A DNA stretch of 64,000 nucleotides from assembly GCF_026914185.1 (NCBI RefSeq), contig NC_070566.1:124001-188000 (forward strand). Direction: 5' to 3'. This DNA is from Puccinia triticina (lineage: Eukaryota; Basidiomycota; Pucciniomycetes; Pucciniales; Pucciniaceae). The first letter of the stretch is position 1, and every line of letters starts with the position of its first letter. This document shows positions 1 through 10,986 of the stretch, piece after piece. The notes beneath the pieces are model-generated. The model was given only the letters and a program-made list of their open reading frames with translations. It made no database searches and had not been told where the DNA came from. A program made the position numbers and the translations under genes.

Positions 1-1
1 G

Positions 2-283
2 ACCCAAACGAAGTCCTTCCTGCCTGCCAATGAACCAGCAGTGGAGCAGGCCAAGTACGACAGATTTGGAACCCGCCTCCGCGGGATCAATGAAAAATTG
101 ACTGAACGCTCCTTCCTTGTACGCATTCAACCAGTGTTTGAACACAAAAGCAGCGAAAATTTGATTCCAGTGCGCGTCCCACGGGTGATCCCAGGCAAAG
201 GTCTGACTTGGGAAATGAGAGCGGGACAGGTCTTGCTGAAACAGAGCTCTGAATATTGGGTCGACTGTTTGAGATTTGACTAG
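2..283 (+). other. Open reading frame cut by the left window edge
   Basis: An uninterrupted frame runs from the window edge to a TAG at 281-283, about 93 codons. I recognise no domain. Overlapping open frames of similar length exist on the minus strand (87-383, 307-585), so the coding strand is uncertain. It could be the last exon of a gene or chance coding potential in GC-balanced DNA. It lies outside the copia element that starts at 1604. Confidence 0.2.
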
Positions 284-1598
284 GAGCGCAGCCTCTGGAA
301 TCGGATCTATTGCATGAACGAGGATGGAGTCCGGCAGGTTTGAGCCGACGTGGAAGCTGTGTGGCAGGGGACGTATCTTCCACTCGTCCGACAGAGGTTT
401 CTTCTTGGAAGGAACCAAGTTAAGCAGAGTCCTGAGGAAGGCTGACATGCTGCGAGAGCAGGGGGAGTTGGAATTTGGAAGCAACGTCGAATAGATTGCG
501 TTGATCTTGGCGACTGTGCCTGGTGGTTTCCCATCTCAAAAATTGGCGTTAGACATGGGGATTGTGGAAGGGGAAACAGAGGCAATGGGTGGCTTAGGGG
601 GACTTTAAGCTAGAGACAGCCAGCTTAAGTATTGCCTTACACATTAATTGGGTTTGGAGGCACAAAGGGGTGGTGTTGCCTGCTTGGCCTCAAAGGGGAT
701 TTTCTGACAGGAAGGGGGGGTCCAACGCCTGGTGTTTGGTCCGAGGGAACCTCTATGTCCACCCTATTGTACGGCCGAACGGTTGGGTGGACAAGTGATG
801 TCACGGCGTGGTGGAGCTGTGACATCAGCTGAAAAACTGGCCATGCGGTCCAGAGTGCCTTTCACCAACCAGTCAGCTGGTCCTCCGTGTGTTGGAACTT
901 TGTCCACCCTAACGTACGCCCGTAAGTTACGGTGGACATGGGCTTCTCCCTGTTCAGTGATGGAGCACTGAAGATTGTCTTGCTTGTTTGCCAAAAAGAC
1001 TCCAAATTTACAGAACTTAGAAGGTAAGCTCCATCTTGCAACCAACCGCGCCGCGCCCTTCTTTGCAGTCAGCCTCCCATGATTCTCTCTCGCGCAGGGG
1101 AAGTCTGAGACGGTGCCTCCACCTTGGAGCATAGCGCCAACTCCACATCCGGGGCGCATTCTAAAGGGCCTTAGAGCATTGGGCAACCCAGGCTACCGCC
1201 ACAACCATGGTTTTGACTGGCTGGGATTTACGAGCTGCGCGCCCAACGATTTCAGACCCTGTTGGATATTCCAAGTCATGCGAAGTGCGCCGCCATGTTG
1301 CGCAATAGCAGCACAACTACTGCCAGCGTGCTGGGGGTCATTAGTTCCGGTTCCATGATGTGAATTACTAAACTGTCTCATTTCCCGACGCCGGAAGAAC
1401 CCACTCCAATGCAGATACACAATGACAGGCAATACATAGTGAACCTCTGCTGTCACACATCCTCAAGAACTCACAAAATTCAACAGGAGATGGCTCTTGC
1501 GCATGAGGTACCTTTGGTGGTGACGTTGTAATTGGTCCTGTACAAAGAAATCAAAGAGAGGTAAACGTTGAATGGAAGTAGGTACCGTTGATCTCATT
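284..1598. other. Unassigned DNA left of the copia element
   Basis: Only short open frames on both strands (the longest is 764-1186 minus, 140 codons), none with a recognisable motif. A short inverted motif around TGATGTCAC / GTGACATCA lies at 796-830. This is the flank into which the copia element inserted. The target sequence ACAAC ends at 1603. I see no RNA gene or repeat array. Confidence 0.3.
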
Positions 1599-1603
1599 AC
1601 AAC

Positions 1604-1943
1604 TGTTGAGATAGTCATATTTATATTTCTTTCTCATGTTTCTTTCTTCTCTGTCTCTATGCTTCACACATGTCACAGCTCCACATTTCATGTCACACTT
1701 CTCATTGTATACCTGAGGCAGCGGGCGTGGAAGGATTCCCTTTTCCCATCCTTCCACAACTCACTCGCCCGGCATCGTGCCCGCTGCTCTCAGGTACAGT
1801 CATATGTCTTTTCATTTCATTCCTTCTCTCTGTGTTGTTTTCTCTTGTTTCTTTTGTTCTTTAGTGTGCAATGATACTCATCCTTCCACAACTCACTCGC
1901 CCGGCATTGTGCCCGCTGCTCTCAGTCCTTGTCTTGCTCAACA
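1604..1943 (+). repeat. Copia 5' LTR
   Basis: 340 bp, TG...CA, with terminal TGTTGAG/CTCAACA. It matches 50945-51269 along its length. The size difference comes from about 15 bp around 1876-1890 that duplicate the neighbouring CCTTCCACAACTC motif. It carries two internal copies of an ACTCGCCCGGCATYGTGCCC segment. Directly downstream, GGTTATGAGCACC (1944-1956) is in the place expected for the primer-binding site. I could not match it to a specific tRNA. Confidence 0.9.
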
Positions 1944-2071
1944 GGTTATGAGCACCAGCTAGCTCCCAGCTACAAACAGCACCGCTAAGCACGTAAAATA
2001 TAGGCGTATCGAGTGACTCGAATTCGTGGAATTCTCTATAAGGATCATCTCTTTTCACCTCTCTCGCAACG

Positions 2072-2654
2072 ATGTCGAAAGACACCAAAGAGGTCTCACC
2101 TACCCACACTAGCATCAATCTCGGCTCTCAAGCCCCTGCCTCGACCGCAAGGCTCCCAATCCTCAAAGCGCCGGGGTTGGATTCCAACTACTTGAACTGG
2201 AAGAAGGTCGTCCTTTGCGTACTGAAATCGGCAAAGGTCAACCACGTCCTAACTACTACACCCGCCAATCTTCGACCGGCCGCATGGGATGAGGACAATG
2301 ACCTAGTCTGTGCCGTACTAGTACAGATCGTCGACGAGGCCAATCTTTGTCATCTAGCCGACGAGGATAACGCCGCCAAGATCTGGGACGGCCTATCTTG
2401 TGCCCATCAAGACTCATTGACCGGCGGCCGGGTGTACTGGATCCGCAAACTAGTCAACGCCCGTATGGAAGGCGATGACATTCACTCGCACATCGAGTCG
2501 CTTGCGAATTTGTACGAGCGCCTGAACGCTCTGGTCACCCCTACCAAACCTCTCACCCCGAACGATGTCCACACAGCCGCCCTACTCAGCTCTATCCCCC
2601 CTGACTGGCTTCACTGCGTATCAGCGCTCATGAATCAGGAAGGGGTTAAGACGG
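2072..2654 (+). pseudogene. Copia gag, 5' part (continues at 31060)
   Basis: Open from ATG 2072 through the gypsy insertion point at 2654. The product starts MSKDTKEVS and has the copia-type capsid region: a NYLNWKKVVLCVLKSAKV helix, then an AAKIWDGLSCAHQDSLTGG segment like the UBN2/Retrotran_gag family, then a run of short helices. After removal of the gypsy element and one ACGG copy the frame continues exactly at 31060 (GTT AAG ACG GAG ACT). The interruption is therefore a clean insertion and not a deletion. The apparent protein beyond 2654 is LTR sequence, not gag. Confidence 0.88.
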
Positions 2655-3743
2655 TGTGGTGTTCTGTGCCTGTGTCAATGCCAAAAAGGATACAACAGAG
2701 GGTGGAGACAGTACAGTCATCATACAAGAGGAGGAGATATTATCACATCAACAGTCAAGGCACATACAAACCAAAGAAGGATTTGTAGTAAGGAATAGTC
2801 TCAACCAGGAACGGAAGGAAGGAGCGCAAAGGAAGAAGGAAGGGAGGAAGGAACAGGAGGAAGAGGAGGAGAGGCCAAGACCCCCAGAATCCAGAATGGT
2901 CACGGATAGTGGCAATCTATACATCTGCTTGCTCAAGGAAGATTCTATCAGGAGGCTGTGTTTGTTTTGGAGGTGGAGTTAGAAGGTATCTAACACAGGC
3001 TGCACAGCATCTTTGGCTGGAGTCTTTGTATTTGTTTGCTCAGGGAAGATTCTATCAGGAGGCTGTGTTGTTTGGAGGTGGAGTTAGAAGGTATCTAACA
3101 CAGGCTGAACAGCATCTTTGGCTGGAGTCTTTGTATTTGTTTGTTCAGGGAAGATTCTATCAGGAGGCTGTGTTGTTTGGAGGTGGAGTTAGAAGGTATC
3201 TATTAGGAGGCTGTGTTGTTTGGAGGTGGATTTAGAAGGTATCTATCAGGAGGCTGCGTTGTTTGGAGGTGGAGATAGGGTGTATCTGGTCCAGCCTTCA
3301 CAGGAATCTACTGCTGAAGGCTGTGTATTTGTTTGTTAGTTTGTATATCATAGATGTTTGGCTGTAGATTTAAAGTGTATCTAGCACAGCAAAGCTGTGT
3401 TGTTTGTATTTGTGGCTGTGTAGAAAAGCTGTGTAGGTGAGAACCCCTGCAGCAGAAATCCCTCACAAGGAGCTTTCTGCAGCAGAAATCCCTCATCCTC
3501 CAGCATAAAAGGAGGGCCTCTCCCCACTATAATTTTCTTTTTTCCCCATCAGCCTACAGAGGTTTGGTCACAAGTGGTTAGTTAGTTTAGTTAGGATCAG
3601 CCTACAGAGGTTTGGTCACAAGTGGTTAGTTAGTTTAGTTAGGATCAGCCTAGAGAGGTTGGTCACTGTGGTTAGTTTCTAGTTTGTAGCAGCCTAGGAA
3701 GGTCTGTTTATTGTGGTTATTAGTAGTGGATTAGTGTAGAGAA
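2655..3743 (+). repeat. Gypsy 5' LTR, left part
   Basis: First 1089 bp of the 5' LTR. It matches 29536-30624 base for base where I compared them, except one visible A/G difference (near 3427 versus 30308). It contains internal tandem repeats and a TATA-like stretch upstream of AGGAGGGCC at about 3506. The LTR is interrupted after GAGAA, and the remainder resumes at 19711. Confidence 0.92.
2928..3290 (+). repeat. Tandem repeats inside the gypsy LTR
   Basis: A unit of about 110 bp (GGAAGATTCTATCAGGAGGC ... GGTGGAGTTAGAAGGTATCT ... CATCTTTGGCTGGAGTCTTT) is repeated about three times and followed by two shortened copies. The same array is in the 3' LTR at 29809-30171. It creates repetitive spurious reading frames on both strands. 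A second short tandem repeat (CAGCCTACAGAGGTTTGGTC, about 50 bp unit) lies at 3551-3660 and 30431-30540. Confidence 0.85.
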
Positions 3744-3780
3744 CACCAGGGGAAATTTCAGGGCACTCGTCATCCAGTGA
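3744..3780 (+). repeat. Left terminal inverted repeat of the 16-kb element
   Basis: Starts CACCAGGGGAAATTTCAGGG and continues to CCAGTGA. It is inverted-complementary to 19671-19707. The position is fixed by the GAA duplication and by the intact LTR copy. Confidence 0.9.
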
Positions 3781-4064
3781 AAACAACTCACTGGGTATTC
3801 AGATGAAGGTATCTCAAGATTTCCAAGCGCTGGAAACTCAAATTCTACTCAATTTCACCAAGTGAGAAAAAGAGTTTACTCTATTTTTCACTGGAGTAGA
3901 TAATCAATTTTCTCATAATTTATTTTAAAAATCACTTGAATTTCTTCCAGAAAACATTTATTGGCTCACTTGAAATTCACTTTCTAATAATTTATGCTGA
4001 TATTACAATAACAGAAAAAGGTAAGAATCAGCAGGCAATATTGTAATCAGCATGGTCTTGCTAT

Positions 4065-4385
4065 CAATATCATCAAGATTCCATTAATATATTCATCCTT
4101 CATCAATACAATTAAAGATGGGCATTGGAACCCGGGTAACCATGGCGGGTATGGGTACCGGGTGGACTTTTTGCCAAAACCAGATACCTGGACCCGTATA
4201 CCCGTTTGGCGGGTTCTTTCCCTTGGGAAACAAGTCCCAGTACATCTCAGCAATATGAGTTTTACCAAATCCTGTACCAGCAAGAACAAAGGTTTTTTTA
4301 CGCTTCACCAAGTCCATCACTCACACTGCAGGGATTTGAATGTCTTTTGACTCATTGCCATACCTCTCCCTAGCACAATTTTGTA
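4065..4385 (-). pseudogene. RecQ-like helicase fragment (Walker A region)
   Basis: On the minus strand a short open frame (4093-4320) reads TFVLAGTGFGKTHIAEMYWD, a Walker A (GTGFGKT) with flanks matching the helicase at 44299-46877 (TFLLAGTGFGKSRISKIYFN). Upstream residues resembling TFKSLQ suggest another conserved piece at about 4335-4385. Beyond DLFPKGKN the similarity stops and no DEAH box follows. This is a fragment of the same helicase family, but not of the same copy, since the residues differ. Confidence 0.65.
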
Positions 4386-4437
4386 TTAAGTTGTACAAGC
4401 AACACTGCAACAAATGCAATACATGTATTTTATATGA

Positions 4438-6341
4438 AATTAAGGTGTTCAAAGTTGAAATCATAAAATTTTCATTGCATAAAATCATAAAATCATAAAA
4501 CTTTTGAGTAATAATTTTTTGGACTTACTTCAAGCACCGCAAGAAACTCTTTGCGCACTGTGGGGGTTGTCGTCTCGACGTCCCGCCCCCAGTGCGCGCT
4601 TTCGCCACGGCTCTTCGCGCACTGTGCATTCCCCCCAAAAAACGGCTTGCATTTCTTGTGATATTTTGTGATGAATCAATGGAATGACTTTTCATAATCC
4701 CCCTAAAAAATAATCAAGTCATTTAGGGGTCTCCTTGAGCCTAGAGAAAATTGACATGAAAAAATCATATTTTAACGCGGCAGGGACCTGTAATACCGCT
4801 TCCTGTGCCCCAGTAGCCCCAAAAATTTCACAGTATCATGGTACATGTGCAAATTCATGACCTGATAATTTTCAGAATTCTCACCAGCTTTCCTTTAGCC
4901 CAAATAGGTATTGCGTTTATTATTTTGCGTATATGTATAACTTTTTTGTTACACACAACAAAGCTACAAAATTTTGAGAGCACAGAAAAATATGCTTCAA
5001 AATTAATTCCCTGAAATTCCTAGCAATAGTGTGTCATTATAAAATGAGATATAAGGGGTGCGCAGCAGGCTTAGTAGGAAAATTATTGCTAACTGTATAG
5101 CTTTTTTGTTACACACCCAAACAGTCCCAAAATTTCAGGAATATTTTCATTGTGGATATTCTCCGCGCCATAAATTTCTTGGCAATAGTGTGTCATGATA
5201 ACATGAGATATAAGGGGTGCGTGGCGGGCTTAGTAGGAAAATGGCGGCTACATGTGTAGATTTTTTGTTACATGCTGAAACAGTCTGAAATTTTCAGGAA
5301 TGTTTCAATTCTGCATATTCTCTGCGCCATAAAGCTCTTAGCAATAGTGTGTCATTAAAACATGAGATAAGTTAGCAGTCATTTTCCAACTAAGCCCGCC
5401 GCACTACATCTCATGTTGTCATGACACACTATTGCCAAGAAATTTATAGCGCGGAGAATATCCACAATGAAAACATTTTTGAAATTTTGGGACTGTTTGG
5501 GTGTGTAACAAAAAAGCTATACAGTTAGCAGTAATTTTCCTACTAAGCCTGCCGCGCACCCCTTATATCTCATGTTATCATGACACACTATTGCCAAGAA
5601 ATTTATGGCGCGGAGAATATCCACAATGAAAATATTCCTGAAATTTTGGGACTGTTTGGGTGTGTAACAAAAAAGCTATACAGTTAGCAATAATTTTCCT
5701 ACTAAGCCTGCTGCGCACCCCTTATATCTCATTTTATAATGACACACTATTGCTAGGAATTTCAGGGAATTAATTTTGAAGCATATTTTTCTGTGCTCTC
5801 AAAATTTTGTAGCTTTGTTGTGTGTAACAAAAAAGTTATACATATACGCAAAATAATAAACGCAATACCTATTTGGGCTAAAGGAAAGCTGGTGAGAATG
5901 AAATTTTTGGGGATACTGGGGCACAGGAAGCGATATTACAGGTCCCTGCTGCGTTAAAATATGATTTTTTCATGTCAATTTTCTCTAGGCTCAAGGAGAC
6001 CCCTAAATGACTTGATTATTTTTTAGGGGGATCATAAAAAGCCATTCTATTGATTCATCAAAAAATATCTCAAGAAATGCAAGCCGTTTTTTCGGCGGAA
6101 AATGCAGTGCGCGAAGAGCTGTGGCAGAAGCGCGCACTGGGGGCTGGACGTTGAGATGACAACCCCCACAGTGCGCAAAGAGTTTTCCGCAGTGCGCAAA
6201 GTAAGTCCGTAATTTTTTATGTACCATTTTCAAACTATTGCTCTGTTTTGAGTGTTTGGGTGGTACATATTTTTTCTGCTTAAAGTTTTATGATTTTATG
6301 GTGTTATGAGTTCATGAAAGTCAACTTTGAACACCTTAATT
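4438..6341. repeat. Outer inverted repeat around the 1.7-kb palindrome
   Basis: AATTAAGGTGTTCAAAGTTGA at 4438-4458 has a perfect inverted copy at 6321-6341. Less exact similarity (ATAAAATCATAAAAC / AGTTTTATGATTTTAT) continues inward. This looks like an older inverted-repeat element into whose centre the 4521-6209 element inserted. AT-rich DNA with several TGTATTG motifs follows to about 6535. Confidence 0.6.
4521..6209. mobile_element. 1.69-kb foldback element (near-perfect palindrome)
   Basis: Two arms of about 840 bp are inverted copies of each other and meet near 5370. The outer ends are GGACTTAC / GTAAGTCCG. TAATTTTTT flanks both sides (4512-4520 and 6210-6218), a 9-bp duplication or 8 bp if one end base is reassigned. 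Long TIRs with a 9-bp duplication fit Mutator-like (MULE) elements, and 8 bp would fit hAT. The arms contain a repeated AACAAAAAAGCTATACAGTT block and no coding sequence beyond shadow frames. Confidence 0.85.
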
Positions 6342-6344
6342 GTA

Positions 6345-8430
6345 TTGTATTTTTTTGTGAATACAAAATGTCTTGGCATATTTGTATTGCATTGACTACC
6401 CAATACAATACAATACAATCAAAAAAAAAGTATTGACCAAGCCAATCCACAAAATATGACATATGATGGGGGCAATACATTATGCAAAAAATACAGTGTA
6501 TTGTATTGGATAAAAAATGCAATACAAATCCAAGTTTATTAAAGACACAGATTTACCAGAATTTTCAAAAAAAAATTCAAGTGTTTTGCCTCTTATTTTC
6601 CAAAATAAAAATAAAAGGGTATGCTCAAATGCCAGAACAACTGTCATAGTCTACAATTTAATTATTTCAACAAAAACAAATATTTCATAATCGTAATAGC
6701 CTTCCAACATCAGCAGAAGTGCTGTGCCACAGGCTCAGCCCCCAGCCCGCGTCAAGCGCACGGGTCAAAAGGACTGGACATGAAGGCCCCCGGCCCGCAG
6801 CAAAGCTTGCAAACCAGTGGGGGGCCAACTCTTCGCCCCTCAAACTGCGCACATGCAACAGCGGAAGGGTTGAGGGAGAAGGATAGCCTCAAATTCAGCA
6901 TCACCAAACTCCCTGGGGAACAACCGACGAGCGGCCGCTTCTATTTATCTATCCGACACCCGAATCGCCTAATCGCCCGCTGAACCCTTCCTCCTTCATA
7001 CTGTACCCGAAACAACCACATCCAACCTGAAACTGCCGCCATGACATCCCCAACCTAACCCGGTAACCACGCATGCTTGTACGCACTCGCTCAACCGACC
7101 AAACACCTAGCCCCGTCACACCCACAACAAGATATTCGCTTCCGGCAAGCCCGTTGCCAAGGGTTTGCAGAACCGCAATATCGACTTTTGTACGTAATCT
7201 GACCAACCAAGGCCAAGCCACTCATACGGTGACCTTGGCCAAGCCAGGGATCATGTAACCTAGACATTCAAGTCGCGCCCAGCTAATCGCCTTGCCTACT
7301 CCACTTCAATCGCAGACGCCTCGGCCCATTTTACGCCCGACCGCATTGCGCCCAGCCAGCCCCGCGAGATCAGACCCAGTCCTAACCATCAACCCCACCC
7401 GCCACTTGTGACACCTTTAGACCGTCGGGTCATGAGTCCCTGATGGCTCTTTTTTGCCTTTGGTCTGTTGGTTATGACATGGTTATTTTTGGCGGAGGCC
7501 CCATGTGTTTTTAATTTCCGTTTGTTGGTGTGTGGCGGGTCTGTTGGCTTTGTGACATGTTCCTCATCTGTGAATGGTGGTGGGGATCGGTGTGATATTA
7601 ATATTTTCATAGTTAGCAAGCGCAAAGTACTCGTTAAGATAGCCTACTGTAATTATTGAAACATCTGACTAGCTCAAGGTTTGCCTAATGTAAACTCTCT
7701 GGAACTGTAGAAGGAGGAGACATAAGTATTCTGGATATAGCGAGGGACGGCTGTGGTGTAGCTGGTTATGCTTGTGTCATATAATGCATGCGTGAGCTGA
7801 TTTGGAGTTGGCTGGTTATTTCAATTGAGTTTCAGGCTTGAGCTAAACCCCAGAGCCTAAGCCCCGAGCCCATCTGCAGAAAACAGCTCAAATAGTTTGG
7901 ATGGTGGAGGCCTGAGCCTGCAGCGGGGTCTGGGTGTGGCGCACTCTTTGGGTGTAGATTTACTGGGACCTGATCGTGCAGCGGCAAAGCCGCCTTGGCC
8001 TCTAGTACATTGTATATGCTATACAAAACAATACAATGAATGCCATATACAAATACATGTATTGTATTTGTTGCACCGTTGGTACAAGGCCTCTGGGCCT
8101 AGTTTTGTGATTGATTCTGGAAGGGTGAGCAACCTTGTTTTGCCTGTGGCTGGAGCTGGCCATGGGTCATCCTCCTCTTCTGAAGTGTTGGCACCCCAAC
8201 CAACTACATTCCCCCTACTACATAGCCTAGGTCAAGGGAGTTTTGAGCCTATGTAGAAGGGGTCAATTGCCCTTGCAATCCCTCGCGGGCGCCCCTTACA
8301 TTGCAGGACATTTCACATGTGTAACACGAGTCTGTCTAGAAGGTGGTCTGATCAGCCAGTCAGATCAGACTATCTCGGGGAAAATCCGGTGATTGATCAG
8401 GATAACCTTGTGTGTGAGTAGAAGTTGTGA
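6345..8430. other. Non-coding stretch inside the 16-kb element
   Basis: Only short frames without recognisable motifs. TGTATTG/CAATACA-rich segments occur at 6345-6535 and 8000-8070. From about 6720 to 7400 the base composition turns GC-rich, then AT-richer again. It may hold further decayed insertions, but I cannot define any boundary. Confidence 0.3.
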
Positions 8431-8639
8431 TCCAAAGACAAACAGCTCCTTCTAGTTCTTGCCGCCCTCCCATCTTGGCCCACCTTTACCACCCAATTGA
8501 CGACCCAGAGCTCCTGACACAAACAAACGCTTCACTCAGAAATCAACTGAATTGCTGCTGCGCCAAAAGCTTCATTGAACATTTTCACTTGTACTCAGTC
8601 ACCAGTTGTACTAGAATAGTCATAATTGTTTATGACAAA

Positions 8640-8970
8640 CATGCAAGCACATTGCCGTCCTGTCCGTTTTACAAGTACATCACCGTCCCATGCGACAGCC
8701 ACAGCATCACTGTCCTGTCTTTTTGCACGTCAACCTACCCCCCGGGGGCCCAATGTCTCAAGAGACTTTTTTTTGCACCCAAACGGACAGGACAACCATG
8801 CAAGCACATTTGCCGTCCTGTCCGTTTGCACGCAAACAGACAGGACAACCACAAGTACATTGCCGTCCCAGGCGACAGCCACAGCATCCCTGTCCTGTCC
8901 GTTTGCACGTCAACCTACCCCCCGGGGGCCCAATGTCTCAAGGGACTTTGTTTTGCACGCAAGCGGTCCA
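8640..8970. repeat. Tandem ~205-bp repeat with palindromic GTCCTGTCCGTTTG motifs
   Basis: Two copies of a segment (GCGACAGCCACAGCATC ... CCCCCCGGGGGCCCAATG) at about 8680-8765 and 8868-8955. Between and within them is the inverted motif GTCCTGTCCGTTTG-CACG-CAAACAGACAGGAC (full copy near 8815-8848, half copies elsewhere). The same palindrome forms a regular array at 16637-16960 and a single copy near 9500-9530. Open frames here are repeat-derived and differ by frame, so I do not call them genes. Confidence 0.7.
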
Positions 8971-10190
8971 CTCCACGGCTAGGCATTCACACATGTGCCA
9001 GGCGGTTCTGCCTGGGATTTTCTTTCATAAATCCCATGACATCTAAGTCAAACTACTTGTCTGTGTGGGCAAACCCGGGAGCTACTCCTGTAGGTCCCCA
9101 AGTCTGCCTGGTACAGGCTGAGGGGAGTCAGTTTCTTCCTCTCACTTTTCCCCTCTTGGGAAAGTCTGAGGAGATGTTGCCTGTGTGAGTGGATGTGTTT
9201 CTCTTGCACTGGGGTGTGACTCATAAATAGGTTAGTCTCTCTTGCCATGGTGTAGAGATTCCAAAAAAGGCAGGAGCCCACCGGGCGGGTGGGAGCCACA
9301 ACTGGGCGGGCGGGCAGGGCGAAAATTTCCCTGGTGGTTTCTGTGGCCGTGAAAGGTTTTGGTAAATTGGTTGTCAGAGTTCCAGCGGATGGCTTGTATT
9401 TTCCAAGTCTTGCGTGGCCAGGAACTCGGGGCGGGCCTTGCCATGTTGCGCGAGTGGGCAGACCCCACACCCGCAGCTCTTCCCCTGTTGTGATTCTCCT
9501 GTCCTTTTGCGTGCAAACGGACAGGACAGCAAGCTCAACCAAGTCTCTGTGGAGGAGAGCCCCGCAGGGTGTCTGTCCCACAGAGAGGCTTTCCCCCAAG
9601 CTGAAAATTTTGGTGTGAGAGCTGACGGGCCTGGGGCCCAACCAACCCCCATTTTTCCTTTGATACACTATCTCACATCCTTTTTTTGCCCAATAGGGAC
9701 ATGTGTGGTGCGGCCTTGCAGGCTAGCTTCTTGCACAGGCAGCCATCAACTAATCAGCTTTTTATCGCCCCAGATGGCTGCTTGAAATCCTGGCAAAACT
9801 GCTGCTGACCTTGCTCCAACAAATCAAGGTTTTTTTTTCAACTCCTGTACATCAAGCATACCAATATGTATAATTATATTATGTATCCATCATGAATTAG
9901 GAATTGATGCATTTTCATTTAATTACAAGCAGGAAATACTGAAGCATGATTCTACAAGCTTTGTAACTTCAACACCGTCCAAGTTAAAAATCTGTGGCCT
10001 GTGTCTGAAGGTTTGAAGGCCAGATGTAGGGCTTCAATTTGGCACCTGGCCAGCCCATTCGGCTCACAGGATGCTATAATGGTGTGGTGTCAAAGTTTGA
10101 CACCAGCCAAATGGGTTGAGGCGGTCCTCAGCGCTCACCCCAAATTTCCCCGCTTACTCCCAAGTCCCTCCTTTGGAGGCTTGCGCTTCG
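8971..10190. other. No gene recognised
   Basis: Overlapping frames on both strands (longest 9048-9668 minus, 206 codons) have no conserved motif and overlap palindromic repeat copies. A T-run at 9831-9839 precedes an AT-rich piece. I see nothing else of note. Confidence 0.3.
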
Positions 10191-10199
10191 TGCGAGGGG

Positions 10200-10510
10200 C
10201 GCCAGCCTGTGCGGGCTGGTACATATACCAGCTCGCCGAGAGGATGTTTCTCGGCGGGCTGGTACATATACCAGCTCGCCGAGAGGATGTCTCCGGCGAG
10301 CTGGTACATAGCTCGCCAAGGGGGTCTCTCGGCGGGTATCCCAGATGCGCTGGTATATGTACCAGCCCGCCAAGAGGATCTATCCCTCTCGGCGGGCTGT
10401 ATACGCCAGCTCACCGAGAGGGATCCCTCTCGGCGGGTTGGTACATGAACCAGCTGGCCGGGAGGATCCATCCCTCTCGGCGGGCTGGTATTTCTCCAGC
10501 TCGCCTTTGA
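10200..10510. repeat. Quasi-palindromic minisatellite
   Basis: Seven or so copies of a unit built on CGGCGGGCTGGTACATATACC followed by AGCTCGCCGAGAGGATC, spaced about 35-60 bp. GCTGGTACATATACCAGC is itself an inverted repeat. The array is open in several frames on both strands, which explains the overlapping ORFs here and argues against a real gene. It lies just outside the left inverted repeat of the DIRS element. Confidence 0.75.
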
Positions 10511-10662
10511 CAGGACAGAGGTGTCGTGGATGTCCTGTCCGTTTGCGTGTCCATGAGGGCGGCGCCCGTAGCTGTACATGTTTCGGAGTACCAAGCTTTC
10601 AGGGGGTTCCCCGAGCTTGTCCTCCTAGGGTGACCCGAGCGTCGCATTGCTGCGAGTTGCTC

Positions 10663-10856
10663 CAGGCCACCCAATGTGTGGGTCGACTGCGCGAGGCGGC
10701 CCCTCAAGGCTGAGCGAAGGCGTGGGTTACCCATAGCGCCTTGCCCAGCGCGCCTGCGCACGCGTAGCGTGTCAGGCGGCGAGTGGCCATTCCTCCGCGA
10801 GACAGCTTGAGCGCTTGGCCGGAGGCTTCTTGAAGAGGGCCTAATGTAAGCCCCAA
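10663..10856. repeat. DIRS left inverted terminal repeat
   Basis: CAGGCCACCCAATGTGTGGG at 10663 and GAGGGCCTAATGTAAGCCCC at its inner end correspond to the complements of CCCGCACATTGGGAAGCCTG (right side, ending 17610) and GGGGCTCACATTAGGCCCTC (17429-17448). The middle is more diverged. Just inside, 10837-10892 can fold on itself (GGGCCTAATGT ... ACATTAGG), possibly a remnant of the internal complementary region. Confidence 0.65.
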
Positions 10857-10986
10857 AAACTCGGCTTCTGAGAGCCTGAGACATTAGGTAGGCCCGTTAC
10901 TCTAAGAAGGTGACTTTCAAAAGAGAATTGTCTACGCGCCAAGTACAAGAAAAATGAGAATGTTCGACCACACACAAAAAGGACTA

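Noticed and set aside
2656..3235. ORFs in the gypsy LTR (also at 29510-30116)
   Set aside because: Encoded by tandem repeats inside an LTR and present identically in both LTRs. No sign of a protein-coding role.
8427..9188. 253-codon ORF on the plus strand
   Set aside because: Composed largely of the palindromic GTCCTGTCCG repeats, and two other frames over the same DNA are equally open.
10001..10713. Several overlapping 100-170 codon ORFs
   Set aside because: All are open because the palindromic minisatellite lacks stops in many frames. No conserved motif, and frames overlap on both strands.
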